Shown here in pieces: positions 52,792 through 64,000 of a stretch of 64,000 nucleotides of DNA. Made by a program: the position numbers and the translations under genes. The first letter of the stretch is position 1, and each line of letters begins with the position of its first letter. This DNA comes from Dimorphilus gyrociliatus (lineage: Eukaryota; Annelida; Polychaeta; Dinophilidae), in NCBI GenBank assembly GCA_904063045.1, contig CAJFCJ010000003.1:2590504-2654503 (forward strand), in the 5' to 3' direction. Below the pieces are notes generated by a model, which saw only the letters and a program-made list of their open reading frames with translations, was not told the DNA's origin and did not search any database.

Positions 52792-54664
52792 TTCTTCCGA
52801 AGAAATCTACACTAAATGTGAATTTTTTTTAATGACCTTTCCCACAAGTCTGTTATATATAAATATGTCCAATTAGGTCAAAAATAGTAGTAAAAACTTT
52901 TGAAATACAAGTTTGTATATGTGTGTAGGTTGGATATAAAAAATAATAGAGGATTGTAAATCTATAGTCTAGGAGGGATTAGTTAACTAGACTGATCTAT
53001 GCGCTTTTTTTTTCAGACCTAGTAGAGTAATTTGTATTGGTAGATTTAATAAAATAATCTTATTATTTGAACGTAAACAACACGTATTGTATCAACTGAA
53101 TGTTTTTTCTTCTTCTATTTTTTTTTACAGGCTTTTCTGACTTTCTTCTTTTTATAAACCACCCTTCTTTCTACACCTCCTCCCCCTTTTTTGTATATGC
53201 ATAACTCTTTCAGTCCCTATCTCTATTTTCTATTAATCTTCCATCAGTTTATTTTCTGTAATCTAACTTTGATTTTCTCTCTCCATATTTTTCACCCCTT
53301 TCCTTCATTTCTCTCTCTCTCTCTCTCTTGCTTTCTTTCTTTCTTTCTCTCTCACTCACTCACTCTTTGTATTTTAGTTATTTACCTTAGAACTTGAAAT
53401 GTGTTACATTATCGTACGATACTTTAATTGCATAAAAAAGAGAGCAGGCTAATTCTTTCCCCTCTTTCTCTCTACCTTTTCCTTCGCTTCTATCATATGA
53501 GAAGGGTAAAAGAAATTATATGTACAGGCAACGCACATAAATATTGCAAAACTTTTATTATAATAGACAGGAAATCGAAGGTAAATATTGAGCTGGTAAA
53601 TATTTTATTAAGTAAACCATCTCGACAATAGATGGGGTTAGTATGCTTTCTACTGCAAAAAGATATAATAATATTGCAGTTTAAAAAAAAATTTACGATA
53701 TCGAAAGTATTAATTAATTGAATAATGGAAGAATTGAAAAAGTAACAGTTGTAGGTTTTTTTCTTAAAGATAACTATACTGTATATTTGTATAGTAATAT
53801 TAAAATATTAAAATTTTACTTCTTCTACCTTAAAAGGGAATAGATATAAAAGAGATAGAAAGAGAGAATGGAAGAATAATAATTAAGAGTAAAAATTCCC
53901 TTAACATTTTCTTCTTGCTATCCTTTTATAATGTATAAAAAGAAAAGAATATACAATGAAGAAGCTAAAAAGGTATTAATTACATGGTATTATAGATTAT
54001 CTATATCATCATCCTTTAACATAGAAGGATATTGTAAGAGGCTGTATCAAAATGGAAATTTATCAGGTATGGTGATATATATTTTCATAATTTATTTCCT
54101 ATGAATTGATAGAAAGTAAGAGAAAAGGGAGAAATAGATAGATAGATTGAAGAAGACAGAGAGATAGAAAAGAAAAATGCAAGATTAAAATAAGAGTTAC
54201 AAGTGAAATTTATAATCTAATTACATTAACTAATTATTCGTTTTAGCATTTTACTCCATTTAATTAATTATATAAAAAAAGAAAGGTTTGAAAAATGGGT
54301 GTTAAATTATTTAAATCACGAATTACCATAATGAACACAAGATTATAGGCGATTACACATACATTAAGAATATATATATATACAGTATATATATATATAC
54401 ATATGTTTATATAGACAGTTTAATACCTGATCATGCAGTATATTCACTCCTAGTATTTTGTAGCTGTGCCTATGATCGGCTTATAAATTTTAAATAAAAT
54501 AAAACGGAGATCTCTCTTGAATTGAACATTTGAAAAACGTTGTTTAATCTATAAATAAAATTAGAGCTGATTAGCGAAAGGAATAAACATTCGAAAAAGA
54601 ATTTACTACTGAAATACAATAATCTTAATTTTAAGAATAAACGATAGATGTCGCTACAAATCGA
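52792..54664. other. AT-rich intergenic with CT-rich tract
   Basis: Holds the promoter of the preceding minus-strand gene and the 3' flank of the glycosyltransferase. It contains a CT microsatellite at 53308-53350, a tgattagcg word at 54568-54576 and TA motifs near 54374-54400. No gene is seen. Confidence 0.45.
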
Positions 54665-55795
54665 TCAATTTTTTGTATTTAATAATTTGTTTCTTTTAAT
54701 TAACAGATTATTTGATAGTTGATCAACAAATTGTTCATTTAGATTAACTATTGTAAAGTTCCATATAACTTCCAGATCATTTCTTTTATTTTCACTTGAC
54801 AAGAGCAATACAAGAGGTTTTCTCCAAAAAAAGAATGAATTAAAACTCCTTTTGAACTTTTGAACTCCATTCCAGAAGAACGCAGGTGATATATTAATTA
54901 TTGATAAGTCTTTAATTTTGAGAGGTAAAAGACCAGTGAAGAATACATCCTCGATATAGAAATGTTTTGTAACTTTAGTTAACTCGTATAGGTCATGAAC
55001 CAAATCGCTTGTGTAAAAGTAGGCACCACCAATACAATATTCAGGATAATAATTATAACTACTGAAATCCTTTACACAGAATTTATTATTTGATTGTCTA
55101 TTAATCATAGCATCTTTAACTCTGGAGCACATTATAAATCGTCTAGATCTTTTATAATAATATTCCATTAGATAATATAAGTTAAATATATGCACAAAGG
55201 TATCGTCATCAGCTTTAATGATATACTTTAATGATTGTACTTTGCAATATTCCGATACAAATTGTAATAATAAGACTCCTTTTTCAGTTAAGCTATAATA
55301 AAAATCTTTGAAATTTCCTTGCAAAATATCACCAAATTTCCTATATTGAAAGAAAAAGAAAAAGAAATACAGTACAATAAATATAATATTTACCTACATT
55401 TGTTCGTTTTGCAAACGTGCTTGTATATCTTTTTTATCGTTCATGGTTCCAACAACAAATAATAATACAGATGGTAACTCTCTATATACGTTTCTCTGAG
55501 CCCAATTATTCCTTATAATATCTCTAGAGTTAAAATCATCACTCCTTACTAGTACGTATATTAAATATACAGGTTGATTTTGATTGCATAATTCACTATC
55601 ATAAATTTTATATTCTATTGGCCCTTTTCTTAAATTCTCATCCAATATTTCAACATCATCAATAACTCTTCCAGCGACTAATTTCAATAAGAGAGCAATG
55701 TTGGCATAAATGGCATATATAAGAATTATAACAATAACCAATGTAATTGATCTCCTTAAAGAAAATAATCTAGAGAATGATGAAATTTTTTTCAT
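54665..55795 (-). CDS. beta-1,3-galactosyltransferase-like Golgi enzyme (GT31)
   Basis: Transfers a sugar in beta-1,3 linkage in the Golgi. Exons 55795-55398 and 55340-54665 give 357 residues. A short basic cytosolic tail and a signal-anchor helix (ITLVIVIILIYAIYANIALL) make a type II membrane protein. GT31 motifs are all present: SRDIIRNNWAQ (the RxxW region), IIKADDDTFVHI with the DDD metal-binding triad, YPEYCIGGAYFYTSD (YPxYCxGxGY) and EDVFFTG (the EDVxxG catalytic region). The donor used is gtaggt at 55397; using the adjacent gtaaat would put a TAG in frame. The acceptor sugar and exact donor sugar cannot be told. The upstream frame to 55849 begins with TTG, so ATG 55795 is chosen. Confidence 0.92.
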
Positions 55796-57133
55796 TTTCC
55801 AATAAATTTTCAAATAGATTCTTATCCTAAAATTGTTGATGTTTTTCAATCATCAAATATTCAATTTATTAATCAATAATAACGATATTCTTATTTTAGT
55901 GATAAATACCTTACTATATCTATTTAGTAATTCCTTTTCTGTTCAAAACAAATGACTATTTTCTTATTTATTTCCACAAATTCATACAGTGATTTACTAT
56001 TAAACTAAAAAATGACCTTAAACATTTCGTTTATCTAAAATTATATTGAAGCTGTTATCTAATCTTTTTCAGTTTTATATTACCTCCTTCAAATGGCGAT
56101 TGAATCAATATTTAGCTCAGTTTCATTGAAATGTTAACTAAGCTATTTCATTGAAATATCAACTTAATTATTTCATTTAGTATACTAGAATAAATACAAA
56201 GTCGATTTTTTCAAAAAAAAAAGAGATAAACAAAAGATGGCAGCACCGAAGCATAACAAACAAAAATGGGTAAATGTTAATTCTTACAAAGAATTTAAAC
56301 GTGTAGATAAAAATTTCTCTTTTCAAAAGATTGGATAGCATAGATAAAGATAAAGTATAAGAATAGCTATTCATGTAAATTAGTTTTGAAATATTAAAGA
56401 AACCATACATTTCGGCAATCTCAAGTTCAGAGAAATGATTAACTGCGAATAATGTTTCTCCTAAAAATAATTTATATTTTCCTGTCTTTTTATCATATTT
56501 GATTTCCATAACAGAAGAAATTGAAAGAATAAATATCGAAAGTACAAAAAACTATAATATATTGATTAATTATCACGTTTTAAGCCATTTAAGCATTGAA
56601 TCTACTTAGTTATACATTAAGAAAAGAGCGTAATAGGTAGATGAAATATAGAATTTCAATATACATTTATATTTGTATTTACAATAATTATACTCAAGAC
56701 AGATTTTGAAGTATAGTTAATTCGTTAAAATCTAATTTAAATTGTATAATAGCTATTTTTAATATTACTAAAGGTTATTTATGAAGTATAGAAATGAATG
56801 AAATGTCTTTCATGTTCATTAAAAATTTTTGGCGAATGTCCTTAGAAATGTATAATTGCTTTCAATATATTAACAATAACTCATTTTTCTATTAAATTCA
56901 AAACTAAGCGTTTTCTTAATGAAAGCATGTAATCAAGTACAAATTATCTTGAATATTATTTTCTATATCTTTTTTTATCTATCTCCCTCTCCTCTCCTCT
57001 TTTCGGTTAGAGAAAAACATTTAGCACTTAATGATTGTACCTTAATTGCATAATTTATTTATTGGTAAGAAACACATATATTAATATATATATATATTCG
57101 TAAAAATGTATAGATAGAAAGAGAAGTGTTCAA
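55796..57133. other. AT-rich intergenic with one weak small ORF
   Basis: An ATG-started minus-strand frame at 56509-56177 (110 codons, MEIKYDKKTGKYKLFLGETL) looks coding-like for its first 45 residues, then becomes low-complexity hydrophobic. No partner exon or family was found, so it is not called as a gene. Confidence 0.3.
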
Positions 57134-59507
57134 TTATTCTTTGAATAATGAGGTTAAGTCAACAATAATTTTTCTACGCTTGTCAGTGTTAATATATTGT
57201 AAAAATCTTTCTTCGTCTTTCTTCTTCTTTTCAGTTTTAAATTTGGTAAATTCATTTAGAAACGAATTCTTTATTCGATATTCTTTCAATTTTTCTCCTT
57301 CGTAATATTGTTGAGTTTTTTCCAAACGGCTTTTTATTTGTAGTGGATTTAAATTACTAGATTCTCTTACTATATTATTCCAACTATTTAAACTTTTCAT
57401 TCCGTAAATAGTATCTTCGTCCAGAAGATTTCTTTTCTTAGGTAAGTTTTGTAAGGATGGTAAAATGGGCACTTTCCAATTTCTAATAGGTATTATTGAA
57501 CTCTTATTGATTTGTTTTGGTATTTTTATGCTCCTCCTAACTTTACGAGGTTGATGTATTGGTGGTTTAGTAGCTACAGCCATCAGTCTTTGCTTGCCTT
57601 CCGAATAATTTAACATAGTCATAAAATATTCGCACTTTCCATTGTCAAGACGGATCAAGCACTGTCCATATATTTACCAGTCGCTGTTTTCAAGGGCGTA
57701 CCTATAACGGGGGTATGAAAGTAATATGATAATATTAACATTTCAATACTAAAGCTAGTCTATTCAATTGCAATAAATAAATTAAAGTAAAGTTGAAGTA
57801 TACCTTCAACTGAAGAAGATAAATTGTTTCTAACTATAATACTGTAAATAGTTTTTATCTTCTATTCAATTTATTTTTTCAAATAATCTAAATATTTTAG
57901 CAATTTTACATAAAAAACTCTTGAAACGCTTTCGTCGACAAGAAACATTAATAAACAAAGCTTTTCGTATAAGTTTTTATCAATTTATATTTATAATAGA
58001 TGTAAAGGAAAGTTGTTTTAGATATTTTCCCACGTTCCCTATTTAAGTCTTTCATTATTGTAATTATAAACATTCTCACTTAACTTTTTAATATGTTATA
58101 TAAAACAGAGAAGAAAAGAGGAAATATCTATTGTGTAGGATGCTAATTTATGAATTAATTAGGCTTATAATTTAAGTTATTCATAAGCAGTTTATTGTCA
58201 TTAGTGTGTTTTTTGTTTGTTTTAAAAAGTGGACTTGAACCATTGTATATATAGGAAGGTTTAGGAGGTTTTATGCTGTGTGTACAGTATAAATAAATAT
58301 ATATATATATATACAATATATCAATAGTTATATATATATATATGTATAATATATCTATCAAATATATGTAAATACATATATATTTGTTTTTATTGAAGAA
58401 AAGAAAATAAAAGTGTTCAAGAAGAAAACCCCAAATTGGGATATCCACTCCGCTATTTGTATATGACGGCTCACCATTCGATATTCTTTTGTATTTTATA
58501 GATTTTCTCCTTTTTCTTTTACAGCCATATCCGATAGCACATACATAATCGGTTTCAGATACTGTCCCTTTTTTAAGTCTATTTGAGTGGAAGGAATATT
58601 TTTACCTTTTTAACGCTGGCTTCACTCTTTATTTCTGATTGATCAGAATTTGTTAGGCTTGACAAACTCTTCTTTCTACAATTAAGAGCAAGGTAGTCAG
58701 GATTTGGCTGAAAGTGTTTTGTTTGTCTGAATTGATTCGATATTTCTAACTCGGTTTTTTTAGTTCTCCTCCAATCTGGTAAATCTTCGTAGAAAGTTTT
58801 AATAATTGAAGGACCATCTCTTAAATTTGCTCTTGTATTCATTGGCAACCAGAGCGATCTTTCCATATAATCTCTCCTTTTTTGCGCGAGAAATGTTGGC
58901 GGTGCGGTCTTTTTAAGAACCTAGAGTAGAAGATAGGAAAAAAAATGACGACAATAAAGAAACTATCTGATATATTAATTTGATTGTTTATCAATTATAG
59001 AGCAAATACAGAATAGAATTAAAATATCTTGGCCACTTGAAAGGTTGACTGATTTTCATAATTAAGAGAAGTTCAAGTGCCTACCTTTTCAATTGTTGTC
59101 TTTTTTCGAGTAGCTAGAGAGGAGGCCTTTTCTGGCAATTGAAGAATAGGGGGGCGATATAAACTTGATTGACATACATCGTAATGGGAGCAGGACGAAT
59201 TTAGAGAACTAAGAATTTCTCTCATGCTAATCCGATCTGGATCTTCTTCTTCTGTACTAAATTTTGGTACACGAACTAAAAGTTTTCCTTTAATTCTTAT
59301 TTCTTTTCTTTTGACAATCGAGCTAGAAAATTTCATTTCTGCTTCACCAGGAGTGAATTTTATGGGATTTGGTCGCCGAGGTCTCGAAATTCTAGGAGTC
59401 CATGCGTTAGGTAGTAATACAGACATATCTGAAGCCTGTTGATTGTCAGTAGCGACGTCGATCAATTGACGCTTCATTGGCTGTAGACTGAACGCTTTTT
59501 GCGCCAT
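57134..59507 (-). CDS. unrecognised basic protein (two or three exons)
   Basis: Exons 59507-59085 and 58920-58606 join in phase 0 (MAQKAFSLQPMKRQLIDVAT..., then VLKKTAPPTFLAQKRRDYME). From 58606 two endings are possible. Read-through reaches a TAG at 58579 and gives 254 residues. Splicing by gtaaaa to an acceptor (atatggacag) at 57662 adds 57661-57134 in frame and gives 421 residues ending VDLTSLFKE. The third exon could instead be a separate gene starting inside it (MTMLNYSEGK). No known domain is visible. The protein is basic and rich in Pro, Arg and Ser (TPRISRPRRPNPIKF, LPDWRRTKK), with a charged helical C-terminus (FKTEKKKKDEERFL). A cytoskeletal or ciliary role is possible only by style. 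Confidence 0.6.
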
Positions 59508-61676
59508 ATTAAGTCTCAAACGCAGCAACAAATTTCTTTTTTATCCGCTGTGTACAGTATTATATTTATATTCATATATAACTTAAATATTATATAAATA
59601 AATAGATTAGTTATGTCTATACACAAAATCGTGGCATATTCTATGTATTTTAACCGTTCAGAATAGAAGTTATTTACTGAACAGGTTTCTTCCTTCAAAA
59701 GCGAGTTTATTCAAGTTAAGAAGTTGTAATATGCTTTGTTTACTTATTTACTTAGAAAAGTTTTATTATTGAATTTCAAAGAAGCTTTTGAATATTACAA
59801 ATTTAACGGTAGAAACTAATATGTACAGTGTATAGTATATTAATATACTATTCTCTATATAATAGTAATAATAATAATAATTCCACATCAATTTTTCCGG
59901 TAAATATAGTTTATTTAAGCAAATTTCATTGTAATTGTTTTAAGTAAGAAATTTTCGACCTTGCTCTTTTCTTTTCTTCTTAAAACTCAACTTCCTTTAT
60001 TCCTTGGAACATTTTACTTTAATTTTATCATTTTAATTCCAATTTTAATTAATAATATAGATTTTTCTTTTATTCTTATATAAAGTATATATCTTTAGAT
60101 TTATCTTTCAAAATTTCAATAAAATATACTAGTTTATAGATTTAGAAGTTCTTTGACATTAAATCTATGTAAGGGAGAAAAAAAAAGAAATTAAGGCATA
60201 TAAAGGGTATTGGAAGAAAGGTATGAATAAATTAATGAAAACACGAAATATTTATGACGTAAATAGCTCCTCAATCTTCTTGATTATTCCTTAAAACGAA
60301 TATAATTAAGATTACAAAGCATTATCGTCATATATGCTACTAAATATATATTTAGATAACGAGGACTTAGCTACTATTAATTATATTAATATTATACTAT
60401 ACATACTATATGTACCATTATACAGAAATACATAACGCTTACGGTACACTATAAATAGGATATACAATAATTTTTCCAGGGTTGTTGATAACAATATAAA
60501 ACACTTAGAAGTTACCTTGTCAATATCCATAGACTAAGTGAAAATTAGAAGAATAAAGACAACGAAAAAAAAACGGAATATTCTATTAAAGAAAATTGAT
60601 TTTATTCCATAGACAAAAAACGATTTGTAATTGATTTTCTTTTTAAACTTCCCAAAACCAGGAAATTCGTGTTTTATTATTAATAATAGTTTATTTCAAA
60701 TGTTGATATACTTCTTTTCTTCAAAAAATTATCTGTAGATTTTGATCTATATAGAGTTGGGGATAGTATATCTTCGGCCTCCTCTTGAAGATCTAACGGA
60801 GTGATTAAATAGTAGATACACTTTTTAATTGGTAACATAAATTAGGATGAATATAAATTCGAAACTAAATGATACAGAAGTTTTCTTTTCATCATTTCAA
60901 CTGCTTATATTCAAAGTATATATAAAATATGTTTTACATAGATGTAAAATAAACCGCTACTTAGATGTAGGTTTCTAAGAAGAGTATGTTTCAAGTATAA
61001 GATATTTATAAATGATTAAGAAAAGAAGAGTTGTTAAAAATGGTAATATAGTATAGGAATATATATTAATATATTTATACGATAATACTAGCCGTCAATT
61101 ATAACATGAAACCTATTTAAAACGGAAAAAGCTTACTCTTTTCCTAAAGTTCTTTCTTTATAATCCGTTTTACCAAGAATCTTTTCAGATTTTTTATTAA
61201 ATTTTATCCCTAAAATAAATATTTCTTTTCCTCAGTTTTCTCCTATTTTTGCTTTACACTTTCCCTTAAAATAGATATTATACATAGTATATATCTATAT
61301 CTATACTGATGATCACATTTGTACACACTGTTTAAAGGGGAGGGGATTTCCTTATGACTTAAAATCAGTAAAACGCTTACAAGTAGGCCAAATACGGTAA
61401 ATAAAAGATATTGCAAATCTATACAAATTCTGTTTAACACAGCAAGTTCAGTAGTTGATTTATTATCTTTATGACCAATATAATTTAAAACATAAGGAAC
61501 AGAGAAAGAGTGAGAGGCGGAGAGAAGAGAGATACAATAATTAGCATATAAATTAAATTATTTATCTAATATACACGTTTATTTGCATGGCAGGGACAAG
61601 AATGTGATTTTTCCTTTTTTTTAGGTATATACTCATTCTGTTTTGATTTTGAGAATCTGGATAATTACGTATTTAG
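59508..61676. other. 2.2-kb AT-rich intergenic region
   Basis: No gene was recognised on either strand. TA-rich motifs and a purine-rich run near 61500-61530 are present. Confidence 0.45.
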
Positions 61677-62755
61677 CTATTTTACACCCATTTCCAAACT
61701 GTAAAGTTGCTCTTCTAGTTCCTTAACTCTTTGCAAATTCTGAAGATAACATTGAATTTTGTTCTTTTAAATGTTTAAGAGAATTTTTCTAATGATATTT
61801 AAATAAATTATTTTTAATATACAAAAATCTATTCTATTATATGTTGTGTCTTTGTTATTACCGATTTATAGAACATGCACTGTACTTTATCCTCATCTTC
61901 TCCCATTAAGCAATCCTTCTTATTATTGCATAATTCTGAGTATTTTATGCAAAATTTTTGGCCAAATTGGGTTTTGTATACACATTCTACCTCCTCGCAG
62001 CTTACTGTACAAAAATTGCATGACAGTTTTTATAAAAATATTTCAATGTAAAAGGAGAATTTTTAAAAGAAAGATAAGAGAAATAAGATTAATTACTTTA
62101 TCAAAAAAAAGAGGAATCTCTTAAATCATCCTTTGTTGTCTTTTTTTAGAACATAGATCTTCAACTCGCTTTTTATAATCTTTGAGACAATTTTACTTTC
62201 TAATTGACAAAATAATAAAGTCTTTTCATATCATTTTATCTTAAGAACGCTCCTGCTTATCTCTTTGTTTTTCTTTTTTAAAACTTTCAGTTTTTATATT
62301 GTTTTACTTGTCCTTAAAAACGATAAAGACTTTAATAGAATGTTTAAATATTAGTTAAAAGCATCATCATTTTAACTCTTTATAAATTAATAATAAAGCA
62401 TCACTTTATATGATTATTTTAGCTTTCTAAGTTAAATATCTATTTTCTTAAATCTAATATAAAATAGCTATAAGGAATATATGCTAAATTTAAAAAAGGA
62501 TAAAATAAGAAGGAGAAGCGATAAGATGATTTAAGAGAAATATTTAAAACAAAAAAAAAAGAAGAGAAAAGTTAAAATAAGATAAAAAGAATATTTGTTA
62601 CCTCCATTATGTCTCTGAATTTCTTTATAATGACCATTAAATATTTGCTTATTTTGTTTTCGTGGGCTAGTCAGAAAACTAAGAGGAGTTTTTCTCTTTG
62701 AGATAGCAATTGCAAATAGTTGTAAAGTTACTAAAGTTAAACCAGTTATGTTCAT
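61677..62755 (-). CDS. small secreted LDLa-domain protein, prohormone-4-like
   Basis: Exons 62755-62602, 62004-61862 and 61739-61677 join in frame to 119 residues. A clear signal peptide (MNITGLTLVTLQLFAIAIS) is followed directly by a dibasic KRK, then a basic segment (TSPRKQNKQIFNGHYKEIQR). Six cysteines (54, 59, 70, 77, 83, 94) follow; the C3-x6-C4-x5-C5 spacing and FCIKYSELCNNKKDCLMGED match an LDL-receptor class A repeat, though C1-C2 and C2-C3 spacings are atypical. The last exon is a short helix (LQRVKELEEQLYSLE). Size and layout recall the insect and lophotrochozoan prohormone-4 (ITG-like) neuropeptide precursors, which carry one LDLa-like domain; that identity is inferred from memory. 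Expected to be secreted and perhaps cleaved at the dibasic sites. Confidence 0.75.
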
Positions 62756-63430
62756 GCTTATGTCAACGCGACGGAAATGCTCTTACTGTCTAGCTACTTG
62801 ATTTTATACACTTATGTGGGCGTATTTACAAGGCCTAACAGAGACAGACATTCATGCTTATTAAAAGGAGAGATATAGAAATATTTTTTTTTTTAACTTT
62901 TATTCTGCTTTTACGCGAAAAGTTAAAAAATTAAAACTAAATATTTTTCAATTAATCTAAATTTTATATTAAACATTTGTCTATATGTATAGGATTAGGG
63001 TTAAGGTTAGGTTTATATACAGCATATATAATCTTATAAATGTATGAAAAATTACTTAAAATTTCAAGGAAATTCTATAAAAATATATATAATAGATTTG
63101 TAAATTATTAGTTAAACATTTTAAATGTATGATGTACAAATGGACGGTTTTTCCTCTTTATTTTTTTACTTTTTTCTATATAAATAAGCATTATATCATA
63201 GAAAGCGTGAAGAAAATTTCTATTAATTTGCCTAAACAAATTAGTATTGTCAGTTTAGTTTTGAATCGTGCTAATATACAATACTTTTGGAAGAAATAAT
63301 TAAAACTATACTCCCATATTTTCGTTAACAAAAGAGAAAAAAATTATCATTTTCTCTTATAATAACAATAATAGTAATAATACAAAGAAACTGTCACAAA
63401 ACACTATGTTACAAACGTATACTATATACA

Positions 63431-63474
<44 letters not shown>

Positions 63475-64000
63475 TATATACACACTTAGTTGATGATAGT
63501 ACTAAAGAGTACTTCATATTTTTTTATTAAAAGGTAATTTAACAGGTCATCTGTAAAACAATAAGGATTGGAAGTAGTTTCAAATTCCGTAATATCAAAT
63601 AGTATGAAAACTATATAATAAAAAAGTTATTTATTATATTATTACTATATGAAAGATGTATATTTACAATGTCTATTTTTATCAAAATCATTTTTTATAT
63701 ATTAGTATATTCGTATAAAAAGCATTTAATTGTACTTATATAAGTTGCTTTTGTTTCTACCGGAAACCCCCTCTCTCTTTGAATAAAGAAATCGTATATA
63801 TCTATTTTGAAAAAGAAATTAAGAAAATCAAAGTTTAATAAACTTAATGAATGAATAACGTAAAGAAAAGGTTTTCTTCTATTTTCGTCAATTTTTCATT
63901 CACCTTTCACTATAATGTGATATTTTGGGTTATTTTTATAATTAATTAAGGCAGTGGGATATATTTTTATCGTTTTTCTCTCTCTCTCTCTCTCTCTCTC
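62756..64000. other. AT-rich flank of the LDLa gene with microsatellites
   Basis: Contains the probable promoter of the LDLa gene, a degenerate ttaggg-like run at 62994-63014, a (TA)n at 63432-63470 bounded by acagtatat motifs, and a CT repeat that runs off the end at 63979-64000. No gene is seen. Confidence 0.45.

Noticed and set aside
61846-62124. Plus-strand 92-codon ORF
   Set aside because: Antisense to the LDLa exon; its cysteine-rich look is a shadow of that exon.

Overview
The window comes from the nuclear genome of an animal. Protein-coding genes are split by canonical GT-AG introns. The proteins read as clear metazoan orthologues: cystinosin, CAF-1 p60, VPS39, CEP43/FOP, DPY19, Tid1, SmE, DTD, mL51 and an NDUFS5-like subunit. 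The DNA is AT-rich with many (TA)n and (GA)n tracts. Most genes are very compact: introns are commonly 40-70 nt with a minimum near 37 nt, and neighbours share promoters or abut tail to tail. This suggests a small, compact-genome invertebrate. A protostome, possibly an annelid-like lophotrochozoan, is my inference, partly from a prohormone-4-like secreted protein; the sequence does not prove it. I assembled the exon chains by hand, and every recognised gene closes in frame from start to stop with a length near that of its family.

Layout. 1.1-2.3 kb: unrecognised Ser/Pro-rich protein (+). 2.9-3.7 kb: mitoribosomal mL51 (+). 4.1-6.2 kb: DNAJA3/Tid1 (+). 6.5-8.4 kb: unrecognised coiled-coil protein with RPLSS repeats (-). 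8.8-10.6 kb: cystinosin (-), divergent from DTD1 (10.9-11.4 kb, +). 12.0-12.4 kb: NDUFS5-like (+), tail to tail with SNRPE (-, 12.5-13.0 kb), which in turn diverges from CHAF1B (+, 13.5-15.6 kb). 15.7-19.0 kb: DPY19-like C-mannosyltransferase (-). 20.6-25.6 kb: VPS39 (-), divergent from CEP43/FOP (+, 26.0-29.0 kb). 29.4-31.2 kb: AAAP-family amino-acid transporter (-).

From about 32 kb the architecture changes. One minus-strand gene occupies 32.4-50.3 kb. It encodes an hnRNP C/RALY-type RRM followed by two zinc fingers and an acidic tail, with kilobase introns that contain microsatellites, GC-richer islands and shared short words. Then come an unrecognised two-exon basic protein (50.9-52.8 kb, -), a beta-1,3-glycosyltransferase (54.7-55.8 kb, -), another unrecognised basic protein (57.1-59.5 kb, -) and a small secreted LDLa-domain protein resembling prohormone-4 (61.7-62.8 kb, -). 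The rest of 59.5-64 kb is AT-rich, with no gene that I can support.

Functional themes are housekeeping: mitochondrial translation, folding and respiration; lysosome (cystinosin, VPS39); chromatin and splicing (CHAF1B, SNRPE, hnRNP); and centrosome (CEP43). No virus, transposon ORF, CRISPR, rRNA or tRNA was recognised. The most interesting items are paired EF-hands inside CEP43, the RRM plus zinc-finger protein with its outsized introns and orphan exon, and the secreted LDLa peptide precursor.
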